This document shows positions 45,453 through 53,702 of a DNA stretch of 64,000 nt, in pieces. The stretch spans positions 210,999 through 274,998 of the forward strand of contig NZ_LGLV01000010.1 of NCBI RefSeq assembly GCF_001687365.1. Direction: 5' to 3'. This DNA is from Pararhizobium polonicum (lineage in GTDB: Bacteria; Pseudomonadota; Alphaproteobacteria; Rhizobiales; Rhizobiaceae). The translations under genes and the position numbers were made by a program. The notes beneath the pieces are model-generated. The model searched no databases, was not told the origin of the DNA, and was given only the letters and a program-made list of their open reading frames with translations. Every line of letters starts with the position of its first letter. Positions within the stretch are counted from its first letter, which is position 1.

Positions 45453-47183
45453 GTGCATCAGGATATGGCTTTGGTAGCGACCGTTGCGATCAGCTTCGTG
45501 CTGGCGGCGGTCTTTGGCTATTTCGCGGACCGGCTCCGCCTGCCGCCGCTGGTCGGATATCTGGTTGCCGGTATCATGATGGGGCCGTTCACGCCGGGCT
45601 TTGCGGCCGACGCCGCTCTTGCCGCGCAACTGGCCGAGATCGGCGTCATCCTTCTGATGTTCGGGGTCGGCCTGCATTTCTCCGCCTCCGACCTGATTGC
45701 CGTTCGCGGCGTCGCCATTCCCGGCGCCATCGGGCAGATCGTTCTGGCGACGGCTCTGGGGATCGGTCTGTGTACCCTCTGGGGTTGGAACATCGGCGCC
45801 GGGCTGGTCTTCGGCCTCAGCATCTCCGTTGCCAGCACGGTGGTGCTGCTCAAGGCGCTGGAGGAGCGGAACCTGGTCAACTCGCCCAACGGGCGAGTGG
45901 CCATCGGCTGGCTGATCGTCGAGGACCTGGCGATGGTGCTGGCGCTCGTTCTCCTGCCCATCGTCGCGGAGATGCTGGGTGCTCGGGGGGCAGCGGCGCA
46001 TCAGGCAGGTACCGGCGGCACCTCCATTGCTCTGACGATCATGCTGACGCTGGTCAAGCTCGGTGCTTTTGCCGCGCTGGCGATGGTGCTGGGCCCAAGG
46101 CTGGTCCCGTGGCTCCTGACGCTGGTTGCCCGCACCGGATCGCGCGAACTGTTCACGCTCACGGTTCTGGCCATCGCGCTCGGCATCGCCTTCGGCTCGG
46201 CGGCGATTTTCGGCGTATCCTTTGCCCTCGGGGCGTTTTTTGCCGGCGTGATCATGAGCGAGTCCCACCTCAGCCACAGGGCGGCGGCGGATTCGCTGCC
46301 CCTGCAGAATGCCTTCTCCGTGCTGTTCTTCGTCTCCGTCGGCATGCTGTTCAATCCGACCGTGCTGCTCCATCAGCCGCTTGCCGTGATTGCGATCGTG
46401 GCGCTGATCACCTGCGGCAAATCGCTGATCGCCATCGGCCTCGTGCTGCTTTTGCGCTATCCCCTGCCGATGGCGCTGACGGTCGGCGCAAGTCTGGCGC
46501 AGATCGGCGAGTTTTCCTTCATCGTCGCGGGGCTCGGCGTTTCGCTCGGGCTCCTGTCAACGGAGGGCCACGACCTCATCCTTGCCGGCGCCATCCTGTC
46601 GATCACCCTCAATCCGCTGATCTTCTGGGCCGCCGGCAAACTGAGAACTGCACTCAGGAACGCCATGCCGCATTACGGCGCGCAAAAACTTGCAGCTCTC
46701 AGCCGGGAGCTCGATGTGATCAAGGCCAAGGTCGAAGAAAAGGAAAGTCAGCAGCAGCTGAAGAAACAGCAGCTGGTCAGCACCTTCCCGTTGTTTTCCG
46801 AGGTGAACGAGCATGCTCTCGAAGAGCTTCTCCTGCTGTTCCGGCCGGCATCGGCGTCGCCGGGCGACAAGGTGATCCGTGTCGGTGAGCGCGGCGATGC
46901 CATGTATTTCATCGCCGCCGGGGCTGCCGAGGTTCGCCTGCCGGGCAATGCGATTGTGCTCGAAGCCGGCTCCTTCTTCGGCGAGATGGCCCTGCTCAGC
47001 GGCGGCTTGCGCACCGCCGACGTGATCGCGGTGGATTTCTGCCAGTTCCTCAAGCTCGACAGGCGTGACTTCAATATCTTCATGGCCCGCCACCCGCGGC
47101 TGCGGGCCGCCGTCGCCGACATGGCCCGCGAGCGCAAGCAGATGAATGTGTCGCTGGATGCCGAAAGCGAGGCACAGGATTGA
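45453..47183 (+). CDS. CPA2-family cation/proton antiporter with cyclic-nucleotide-binding domain
   Basis: A 576-residue membrane protein. Residues about 5-395 form a KefB/YbaL-type Na+/H+ exchanger domain with 12-13 helices (LPPLVGYLVAGIMMGPFTPG; SISVASTVVLLKALEERNLVNSPNGRVAIGWLIVEDLAMVLALVLLP). A charged coiled-coil linker (LSRELDVIKAKVEEKESQQQLKKQQ) leads to a C-terminal cNMP-binding domain, whose phosphate-binding cassette FFGEMALLSGGLRTADV keeps the key Gly-Glu and Arg. So K+ or Na+ efflux may be gated by cAMP or cGMP. The usual KefB TrkA-N domain is absent. Starts GTG at 45453 after GGGAG; an ATG lies 12 bp inside. Confidence 0.88.
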   Translation: MHQDMALVATVAISFVLAAVFGYFADRLRLPPLVGYLVAGIMMGPFTPGFAADAALAAQLAEIGVILLMFGVGLHFSASDLIAVRGVAIPGAIGQIVLATALGIGLCTLWGWNIGAGLVFGLSISVASTVVLLKALEERNLVNSPNGRVAIGWLIVEDLAMVLALVLLPIVAEMLGARGAAAHQAGTGGTSIALTIMLTLVKLGAFAALAMVLGPRLVPWLLTLVARTGSRELFTLTVLAIALGIAFGSAAIFGVSFALGAFFAGVIMSESHLSHRAAADSLPLQNAFSVLFFVSVGMLFNPTVLLHQPLAVIAIVALITCGKSLIAIGLVLLLRYPLPMALTVGASLAQIGEFSFIVAGLGVSLGLLSTEGHDLILAGAILSITLNPLIFWAAGKLRTALRNAMPHYGAQKLAALSRELDVIKAKVEEKESQQQLKKQQLVSTFPLFSEVNEHALEELLLLFRPASASPGDKVIRVGERGDAMYFIAAGAAEVRLPGNAIVLEAGSFFGEMALLSGGLRTADVIAVDFCQFLKLDRRDFNIFMARHPRLRAAVADMARERKQMNVSLDAESEAQD

Positions 47184-47342
47184 TGTTGCCAACGATAGGT
47201 AGAATTGCCGGTTTTGCCGGATTTTCGGCCTGTTTATGCGTCGCCGCGCAATTTTAGGCTGGAAGCGGGTGCAAATTGGCAAGAAGCGATGGCCGGAGTT
47301 GATGTAGACTGCAAAAATCGCGTCAAAACCCCGGAGACTGTC

Positions 47343-48626
47343 ATGACTGCTCCACATCCCTCCAAGACCCATATCGGCAACCACAAACTGCACCCCGAAA
47401 CGCAGATGCTCAACTATGGCTACGATCCGGAGCTCTCCGAAGGCGCGGTCAAGCCGCCGGTGTTCCTGACGTCGACCTTCGTCTTCAAGTCGGCCGAAGA
47501 GGGCCGTGATTTCTTCGATTTCGTCTCCGGCCGCCGCGAGCCGCCGGCCGGCACCGGTGCGGGGCTGGTCTATTCCCGTTTCAATCATCCCAACAGCGAG
47601 ATCGTCGAGGACCGTCTGGCGGTTTACGAGCGCACGGAAAGCTGCGCCCTGTTTTCCTCCGGCATGTCGGCGATCGCCACCACGCTGCTCGCCTTCGTGC
47701 GGCCGGGCGATGCCATCCTGCATTCGCAGCCGCTCTATGGTGGTACGGAAACGCTGCTGGCCAAGACCTTTCTCAACATGGGCGTCGCGGCCGTCGGGTT
47801 TGCCGATGGCGTCAACGAGGCGTCGGTGCAGGCCGCCGCGGACGAGGCTATGGCGAAGGGCCGGGTCTCGATGATCCTGATCGAAACACCGGCCAACCCC
47901 ACCAACAGCCTTGTCGATGTCGCAATGATCCGCAGGATCGCCGATGCGATCGGCAAGAAACAGGGGCATACGCCGATCGTTGCCTGCGACAACACGCTGC
48001 TCGGGCCCGTCTTCCAGCGGCCGATCGAGCACGGCGCCGATATTTCGCTCTATTCGCTGACCAAATATGTCGGCGGCCATTCCGATCTGATCGCCGGTGC
48101 CGCGCTTGGCGCCAAGGCGGTGATGAAGCAAGTCAAGGCGCTGCGCGGCGCCATCGGCACGCAGCTCGATCCGCATTCCTGCTGGATGCTCGGCCGTTCT
48201 CTGGAAACATTGTCGATCCGCATGGAAAAGGCCAACAGCAACGCGCTCGACGTCGCCAATTTCCTGCGGGAGCATCCGAAGGTCGAGGGCATTCACTATC
48301 TGCCCTATCACGATCCGCAGTCGCCGCTCGGAAAGACATTTGCCGCGCAGTGCAGCGGGGCGGGCTCGACATTTTCCTTCGATATCCGCGGCGGCCAACC
48401 GGCCTCCTTCAAGTTCCTCAACGCCCTGCAGATTTTCAAGCTTGCCGTCAGCCTCGGCGGCACGGAATCACTCGCCAGCCATCCGGCAACGATGACGCAT
48501 TCGGGTGTTCCGCTGGAGGTCCGCCAGCGCATCGGCGTCTTGGAATCGACCATCCGCCTGTCGATCGGCATCGAACATCCCGATGATCTGATCGCCGACC
48601 TGACGATCGCACTGGATGCGGCTTGA
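47343..48626 (+). CDS. Cystathionine gamma-synthase / methionine gamma-lyase family PLP enzyme
   Basis: A 427-residue Cys/Met-metabolism PLP enzyme. Seen are the PLP phosphate region [89 protein letters not shown] (Lys of SLTK binds PLP) and [20 protein letters not shown]. These fit methionine gamma-lyase, cystathionine gamma-synthase or O-acylhomoserine sulfhydrylase; sequence alone does not separate them. GGAG precedes the ATG. It is a candidate for sulfur amino acid turnover, fitting the sulfur theme but not in an operon with it. Confidence 0.88.
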   Translation: MTAPHPSKTHIGNHKLHPETQMLNYGYDPELSEGAVKPPVFLTSTFVFKSAEEGRDFFDFVSGRREPPAGTGAGLVYSRFNHPNSEIVEDRLAVYERTESCALFSSGMSAIATTLLAFVRPGDAILHSQPLYGGTETLLAKTFLNMGVAAVGFADGVNEASVQAAADEAMAKGRVSMILIETPANPTNSLVDVAMIRRIADAIGKKQGHTPIVACDNTLLGPVFQRPIEHGADISLYSLTKYVGGHSDLIAGAALGAKAVMKQVKALRGAIGTQLDPHSCWMLGRSLETLSIRMEKANSNALDVANFLREHPKVEGIHYLPYHDPQSPLGKTFAAQCSGAGSTFSFDIRGGQPASFKFLNALQIFKLAVSLGGTESLASHPATMTHSGVPLEVRQRIGVLESTIRLSIGIEHPDDLIADLTIALDAA

Positions 48627-48669
48627 GGGGCTTTGCCGATCCCGGTTCTTGGTTATTTTCCGCTGTGTC

Positions 48670-48698
48670 TTGAAATGGTTACATTCCCTTGCCATATT
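48670..48698 (+). promoter_or_regulatory. Sigma-70-like promoter of a candidate small RNA
   Basis: TTGAAA at 48670-48675, 17-bp spacer, CATATT at 48693-48698. A start at about 48701-48705 is expected. There is no ORF with a ribosome site directly downstream. Confidence 0.55.
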
Positions 48699-48700
48699 GC

Positions 48701-48797
48701 ACCCATGGAATTCGTTTCCAGCGGTTGACCACGGATGTACTGGCAATCGTTGTCGAGACGGGTCGGAGAGGTCGGGTTTTCACCCGGCCTTTTTCTT
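48701..48797 (+). ncRNA. Candidate trans-acting small RNA, about 95 nt
   Basis: Bounded by the promoter at 48670-48698 and a terminator at 48770-48797. A 5' hairpin TGGAA-TTCGT-TTCCA (48706-48720) is followed by a mostly unpaired centre and then the terminator stem, the layout of the alpha-r small RNAs of rhizobia. It does not overlap a gene. I cannot assign it to a named family from sequence memory. Confidence 0.5.
48770..48797 (+). terminator. Rho-independent terminator of the candidate small RNA
   Basis: Stem GGTCGGGT / ACCCGGCC (8 bp with one G-U), loop TTTC, followed by TTTTTCTTT. Confidence 0.8.
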
Positions 48798-48972
48798 TGG
48801 GCCGACCCTTGGCCCGAATGCCAGCGTGCGCATTTTTTCCAAACCGCGCACGCTTTTCCACGTGTCATCTCGCCTTTCCGGCCGATGGCCCTACTTGTCA
48901 CTGAAGATAATTTGGGAGAGTCCCGGTCCGGCCATCCGCCGGCCTGGCCGATCCCCCTGACAGGAGAGAATC

Positions 48973-49137
48973 ATGTCACTGAGATCTTTGATGGCTGTTG
49001 CAGCACTCGCACTTCTGGCGCTTTCGGGATGCGCAAGCACCGGCGCAAACAACACCACCTATTCGCAATATCAGGGCTATACCCCTGTGCCCGATTTCGG
49101 GGCCAGCGAAGCCGGCGGGGTCCGGGTGGGTTACTGA
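48973..49137 (+). CDS. 54-residue lipoprotein
   Basis: A short gene with CAGGAGAG as ribosome site. The product begins MSLRSLMAVAALALLALSGC, with the lipobox LSGC, followed by a 34-residue polar tail rich in Gly, Tyr and Thr (ASTGANNTTYSQYQGYTPVPDF ... GVRVGY). It should be exported and lipidated. No family recognised; entericidin-like size, but the tail differs. Confidence 0.65.
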   Translation: MSLRSLMAVAALALLALSGCASTGANNTTYSQYQGYTPVPDFGASEAGGVRVGY

Positions 49138-49256
49138 GCTTCGCCGAAACTTTGCCTGATATAAGCTGCGGCTCGAGCGGGCGAACCCTGCCGGTCCCGA
49201 TATCGCACGCAACATATCCAGCGGAACAAGCGTTTCGTTGCCCGCTTCCAGTGCAT
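49131..49256 (-). CDS. Possible 41-residue basic peptide
   Basis: A minus-strand frame from ATG 49256 codes MHWKRATKRLFRWICCVRYRDRQGSPARAAAYIRQSFGEAQ-type sequence, very basic and Trp/Cys-containing. No ribosome site is visible and it overlaps the end of the lipoprotein gene. It could be a real small protein or chance. The rest of 49138-49454 holds nothing that I can support. Confidence 0.2.
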   Translation of the reverse strand: MHWKRATKRLFRWICCVRYRDRQGSPARAAAYIRQSFGEAQ

Positions 49257-49394
49257 CGCGACAATGATCGGATAGTCGGCGTCACGGGGCGAGGGCGCAA
49301 CGTACACACTCGAGAAGGCTACCGATTTGGCTCTGCAAGGTCGTGTACTCGCTGGCGGCACTCAGGGAGGTGTCCTATCGTTTGAGTGAAACAC

Positions 49395-49421
49395 AAAAAG
49401 TCCCCCGCCGAGCGAACGGCG
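49395..49421 (-). terminator. Possible terminator of the GSCFA/SGNH module
   Basis: On the minus strand CGCCG-TTCGCT-CGGCG is followed after 6 nt by TTTTTG, 33 nt past the stop codon of the second gene. Confidence 0.4.
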
Positions 49422-49454
49422 AAGGCCAATGCTGCTCTGCCGGGCCTGAGGCCG

Positions 49455-50141
49455 TTACGCCGCCTGCAAGCCCAGTGCTGGCATAAGATCGCGCCTTACG
49501 GTCTCAATGCCGCTCTCCCCCCAGTGGAACCCGTCCGGCGCCATGAACTCTTCGCGCGTGTAGATATAGTCGCCTTCGATCTGGAGAGTTTCGACCGCTT
49601 GGACCAGATATCCGGCGTCATATCTTTTCGCAACGGCTGCATGTTGGCTGCATAGCTCATGCAGCCGGTGCTTAAGAACCATATGATCAACGAATTTTCT
49701 GAGCTGCTCCGAACGGGATAGCAGTGGAGGCTCAACCATAATTGCCCTTGCTCTCGGCTGGTTCTCCCGGACAAGTGCAACCATCCGCAACGCAGGCGAT
49801 TCGGCTACCAGGTCACGCATGGCTTGTGCTCGACACGCGCTTGAAACATGATCGGTGTTGCCTGCCAAGAAACTGTAGCGGTCGTATCGGTCATCGAAGC
49901 CAAAAGCGACGACGGTGTCGCCGGCTTTAATCGGGACCGAGCGGCGCCGGGACAGTTTTTCCCAAATGGCAGTGACGCCGTGAGCGGTGTGCGACAAGCC
50001 TTCATCGGTCCAAATGAATTCACCGGCTTGGTATTCTGTGTTGTTGGCAAAATACCACTCGAACCCGGCGCCTTCGCCGTTGTTGGATAGAGATTGGCGC
50101 AGCGGCAAGATATGCGAAGTACCGACAATATGGATGGTCAT
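49455..50141 (-). CDS. SGNH-like hydrolase (second gene of GSCFA module)
   Basis: A 228-residue protein without signal peptide. The N terminus MTIHIVGTSHILPL resembles block I of SGNH hydrolases with Ser in GTSH, and near the C terminus DGFHWGE has the Asp-x-x-His block V arrangement. AGDTVVAFGFDDRYD fits a block III-like position. It overlaps the upstream GSCFA gene by 4 bp, so they act together. Possible roles are O-acyl esterase or acyltransferase on surface glycans; the substrate is unknown. The family call rests on motif shape only. Confidence 0.6.
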   Translation of the reverse strand: MTIHIVGTSHILPLRQSLSNNGEGAGFEWYFANNTEYQAGEFIWTDEGLSHTAHGVTAIWEKLSRRRSVPIKAGDTVVAFGFDDRYDRYSFLAGNTDHVSSACRAQAMRDLVAESPALRMVALVRENQPRARAIMVEPPLLSRSEQLRKFVDHMVLKHRLHELCSQHAAVAKRYDAGYLVQAVETLQIEGDYIYTREEFMAPDGFHWGESGIETVRRDLMPALGLQAA

Positions 50142-51589
50142 TCTGCTGCCTTCGAAAAACTGCCGAGGATCAGTTCATCACAGATCACGTCAAAGTCGTC
50201 TTTTTTCTTCGGAGCCGCGGCTTTCTCTGCTTCTTCGCCAAGGCCGCTGAAGAAATGGTTCATCACAAAATTGACCCCGTATGGGCTGACCTCGCGCCGA
50301 TCCCGCTCGAAGAACACCCCTCCGAACGCCGGAGAATTGATGATTTCATAGGATGGGAAATAATCGACGAAACCATCCGTATCGGATTGGCGGGAAACAG
50401 CGATACTCTTAAATTTGATAGAATCGGTCTTCCGTTCGGGCCTAAGCCAAATCGCCGCGTTCCCTGTCCACCCAACGGGAAACTCGAATTCTGCCACACC
50501 GTCTTTGATAGGGAGAGAGGCGCTTATGCTGTCTTTTCTCGTTGTCAGGTTTGGTGACACGTGTACCACGATGGTTGCGTCACTTTCCGCCTCGACTCGG
50601 ACCAATACCTTATCGTCTTCGACTACGTTCAATGGTGTTCTGCGCTTGATACCGTAGAATGGATTGCTGCCAGGCGAGCGGATATACAAGGCTCCATCCG
50701 AGATTTCGTGTTCGCCGTAGATGGCCCAGTCCTTCCAAGATGCCTTCAACTTTGTACGCCCAGAACGAGGTTCGATCGTTGTGCCTGCCACACTGTCAGC
50801 AACAGCTCTGAGAACAGACTTAGAAGCCATTGTCGAAACGAGAACATGACGGCCGGCATTCGTTGCCACCAGCGGGACCGGGGAGACGGTAAGCAGGAAG
50901 CGCAGGCCGGGGTTCATGTTACGCATGATCGAAAGCGCCTCGACCAAGCTGGAACGAACGGCTTCGTACCCCTGATTGATGAAAACGTGCTCGGCTTCGT
51001 CAAAAGTGCCTGCAGCCGTACCGGGGCATAGCGGATACTCGTAACCACCGCTCTTGTTGAACCAACTCTCGGTCAGCCCGAGCGTGAATACGAATACGTC
51101 CGCTTGCTCGATGCATTGGCGAAACCTGTCGATCGTCACGGCGCGATTGGCAACCATCTCTTCAACGGATTCGAAGCCGTCGGGCTCGATGCGGGGGCGG
51201 AACGGATCGATGAAGCGCCCGTTTTTTTTCCACACCTCATCGGGTGGAGCCTTGATACCCGCTGCCCATTCCGTCCATTGCTTCAGAATGGAGGACGTGT
51301 AGATGTTGCCCGTTCGTGCCGAAAAAATGTTGTAGTTGAATCTTTTGGCGTTTTCTTTCGAAAGTCCTGGAGGGGCCGGCTCGCAGTTCAGCCATGAAAA
51401 TCCCCGCTCTTTCATGGAACGGCCGATGTGTTGAGCGAAGCAGGATCCAAAGGTGGCGATTCGCATCGACTTGGTGATGTTGAATCGCGGCTGCCATAGG
51501 TCGGCGATGTGGAACATGTTTCGATCTGCTACCGATCGACGCCAGTCCGCCCAATCAGGCAGGTTCTTATAAGGGTGCTGGTCTGTCAT
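50138..51589 (-). CDS. GSCFA-domain protein
   Basis: A 483-residue protein with the family signature ATFGSCFAQHIGRSMKERGFSWLNCEPAPPG (residues about 45-75). It also has NYNIFSARTGNIYTSSILKQW, FVFTLGLTESWF and the closing YFPSYEIINSPAFGGVFFERDRREVSPYGVNFVMNHFF. GSCFA proteins are SGNH-like and often lie with glycan-modifying genes. Residues about 265-400 interrupt the domain with a beta-rich segment (VLVRVEAESDATIVVHVSPNL ... VGWTGNAAIWLRPERKTDSIKFKSIAV) that looks like a carbohydrate-binding-type sandwich, unusual for the roughly 300-350-residue family. No signal peptide. It is first of a two-gene operon and more AT-rich than its flanks, suggesting acquisition. Confidence 0.75.
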   Translation of the reverse strand: MTDQHPYKNLPDWADWRRSVADRNMFHIADLWQPRFNITKSMRIATFGSCFAQHIGRSMKERGFSWLNCEPAPPGLSKENAKRFNYNIFSARTGNIYTSSILKQWTEWAAGIKAPPDEVWKKNGRFIDPFRPRIEPDGFESVEEMVANRAVTIDRFRQCIEQADVFVFTLGLTESWFNKSGGYEYPLCPGTAAGTFDEAEHVFINQGYEAVRSSLVEALSIMRNMNPGLRFLLTVSPVPLVATNAGRHVLVSTMASKSVLRAVADSVAGTTIEPRSGRTKLKASWKDWAIYGEHEISDGALYIRSPGSNPFYGIKRRTPLNVVEDDKVLVRVEAESDATIVVHVSPNLTTRKDSISASLPIKDGVAEFEFPVGWTGNAAIWLRPERKTDSIKFKSIAVSRQSDTDGFVDYFPSYEIINSPAFGGVFFERDRREVSPYGVNFVMNHFFSGLGEEAEKAAAPKKKDDFDVICDELILGSFSKAAE

Positions 51590-51982
51590 AATGACCTCGA
51601 AAGCGTTGTTTTGAAACCATTGGTTAGTCAGACGTAGGGAGAGTCAAGTCTTGGAGTTGTCCGATGGACGTTAAATTAACCGCCGCCCTCCGAATCCCGC
51701 GCCGGTAACCGTAGTCTTTCACCATCATGTATCTCATAACCTCAAGCGGCATTGCCCTCCGTGTCGGGTACGGACCCTGATAGTGCCCTTGCTGTCTTGT
51801 AGCAGAACCGTCGTATATACTTCTCTCCCATGTTCAGCGGCACAAACATCGAGAGCCTGCGCTCGTCAGGCTAACCACCAAAGCATCTCGACGACACAGC
51901 CGAGAATCGCCTACCGAAACAGCAAGAGCGTATCCGGAATAGCCGAATAGGAACGCATGATAGACTACAAGATTGATTTAAT
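51590..51982. other. Intergenic stretch between tRNA-Arg and the GSCFA gene
   Basis: About 390 bp with lower GC than the backbone. No gene, integrase remnant or duplicated tRNA end could be seen. It must contain the promoter of the GSCFA operon (minus strand). Confidence 0.4.
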
Positions 51983-52059
51983 TGGTGATCCCAACTGGAT
52001 TCGAACCAGTGGCCTCAAGATTAGGAATCTTGCGCTCTATCCTGCTGAGCTATGGGACC
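51983..52059 (-). tRNA. tRNA-Arg (anticodon CCT)
   Basis: 77 nt including the encoded CCA. The acceptor stem is GGTCCCA / TGGGATC with one G-U pair and discriminator A. The anticodon arm is AAGAT-TCCTAAT-CTT with anticodon CCT (decodes AGG). The T arm has GGTTCGAATCC. All arms pair. Confidence 0.95.
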
Positions 52060-52277
52060 GACCGGAGAGAACACTTACAAAAGGAGACGGCGGAAGCCAA
52101 GTGTTTTCCGGTGTGCTTTTTGATGCTTTTGCAGGAACAGGCGTTTCTGATGTGCGTGACGCTGGCCGGGGCTGGCGCCGGACGGTTTTCCGGTGTTAAG
52201 CAGGGGCGGCGGAACGGGGGAGACCCGGCCGATACGGCGCCGCCTTCGACAATGAGACCCACAGAGTTTGATTCAGC

Positions 52278-53174
52278 ATGTTCATCGGTATTGATTGGGG
52301 CGGCACGAAAATGGAAGTCATCGCGCTCGATCGCGATGGCACGACGAGGGCACGGCACCGCATCGCCACGCCGACCAGCGGCTATGACGCCTGCATCCGC
52401 GCCGTTCAGGAGCTTGTGGCGACCGCCGAGCAGATGGCGGGCGAAACGGGAACGATCGGCATCGGTATTCCCGGAAGCCCCAATCCGCGCACCGGCATCG
52501 TGCGCAATTCCAACGCCGTTCTGCTGAACGGCCAGCCGCTCGGGCGCGATCTTCAGGCAGCGCTTGGCCGCGAGGTCCGGCTTGCCAATGACGCCAATTG
52601 CCTGGCGGTGTCGGAGGCGGTGGATGGTGCTGGCAAGGACGCGCATACGGTTTTCGGCGTCATCGTCGGCACCGGTCATGGTGGCGGCCTTTCGATCGGC
52701 AAACATGTGCATGCCGGCTATCAGGGCATCGCCGCCGAAATCGGCCATTATCCGCTGCCCTGGATGACGCCGGACGAATATCCGGGCCACAAATGCTGGT
52801 GCGGCAAGCACGGTTGCCTCGACATGTATGCCTGCGGCACCGGCGTGGAGCTGGATTACCGCCTGACGACCGGGACCGACCGGCGCGGCCGCGACATCAT
52901 TGCCGACAAGCGCAATGGAGAACCGGTTGCGACCGCCGTCTATGAGCGGTTTGTCGGCCGCCTGGCGCGCAGCCTGGCGCTGCTGACCAATATTGTCGAT
53001 CCGGATGTGTTCGTGCTGGGCGGCGGCATGTCGAATGTCGATGAAATTTACGACGAATTGCCGGATCTGATCGTCAAATATCTTTTCGGCGACAGTTTCG
53101 AGACGCCGATCCGCAAGGCGGTGCATGGCGACAGTTCCGGCGTGCGCGGTGCCGCATGGCTCTGGAAAGACTGA
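52278..53174 (+). CDS. ROK-family sugar kinase (fructokinase-like)
   Basis: A 298-residue ROK kinase. The ATP phosphate loop is FIGIDWGGTKMEVIALD; GIGIPGSPNPRTGIVRNSNAVLLNGQPL and ANDANCLAVSEAVDGAG follow. GVIVGTGHGGGLSIG and the zinc-binding region (GHYPLPW, then CWCGKHGCLDMYACGTG) place it in the Mak/NagK/fructokinase branch. It phosphorylates a hexose with ATP. It is first of a likely operon with a UPF0303 gene and an AGE epimerase; that pairing fits fructose/mannose metabolism. The ribosome site is weak. Confidence 0.9.
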   Translation: MFIGIDWGGTKMEVIALDRDGTTRARHRIATPTSGYDACIRAVQELVATAEQMAGETGTIGIGIPGSPNPRTGIVRNSNAVLLNGQPLGRDLQAALGREVRLANDANCLAVSEAVDGAGKDAHTVFGVIVGTGHGGGLSIGKHVHAGYQGIAAEIGHYPLPWMTPDEYPGHKCWCGKHGCLDMYACGTGVELDYRLTTGTDRRGRDIIADKRNGEPVATAVYERFVGRLARSLALLTNIVDPDVFVLGGGMSNVDEIYDELPDLIVKYLFGDSFETPIRKAVHGDSSGVRGAAWLWKD

Positions 53175-53192
53175 AACAAGGGAGGGCGCAGA

Positions 53193-53687
53193 ATGGATAT
53201 CGACGCGGATCTGGAACGGATCGCACTTCAGGAACGCGAATTGCAGTTCGACAGTTTCAGTCTGGAAACGGGCTGGGCGCTCGGTTCGCTGCTGCGCGAC
53301 ATGGCGGTGGAGCGCAAGCTCGGCGTCGTCATCGATGTGACGCTGTTTTCCATGCCGGTGTTTTATACGGCGCTCGAGGGCTCGACCCCCGACAATCCGA
53401 ACTGGGTGCGCCGCAAGCGCAATTGCGTTTTCCGGTTTCTGAAAAGCAGCTATGCGACCGGTCTTTCGCTGGCCAGGCAGGGAAGTGACATCACGACCAA
53501 GTTCGGCTTGCCGGAGACCGAGTTTGCGCCGCATGGCGGCAGTTTTCCGATCGTCGTCAAGGGTACCGGCTGTATCGGCGCCGTCACCGTGTCGGGCTTG
53601 CCGCAGCGCGATGACCATATCATGGTCGTCGAGGCGCTGGCCAAGCTTCTCGGCAAGAATGTCGACGCGCTGACGCTCGGTGCCTAG
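53193..53687 (+). CDS. UPF0303 family protein
   Basis: A 164-residue protein of the UPF0303/HbpS-GlcG-like (DUF336) family. Recognisable are LQFDSFSLETGWALGSLLRDMAVERKLGVVIDVTLF, the NPNWVRRKRNCVFRF segment and TKFGLPETEFAPHGGSFPIVVKGTGCIGAVTVSGLPQRDDH. Some relatives bind heme. It lies 18 bp after the kinase gene with a GGGAGGG ribosome site, so it is cotranscribed. Function in sugar metabolism not established. Confidence 0.9.
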   Translation: MDIDADLERIALQERELQFDSFSLETGWALGSLLRDMAVERKLGVVIDVTLFSMPVFYTALEGSTPDNPNWVRRKRNCVFRFLKSSYATGLSLARQGSDITTKFGLPETEFAPHGGSFPIVVKGTGCIGAVTVSGLPQRDDHIMVVEALAKLLGKNVDALTLGA

Positions 53688-53702
53688 AGGCTAGATGGAT
53701 AG

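Noticed and set aside
51590..52059. Genomic island integrated at tRNA-Arg
   Set aside because: No integrase gene and no duplicated 3' tRNA segment were found in the window, so integration at this site cannot be supported.
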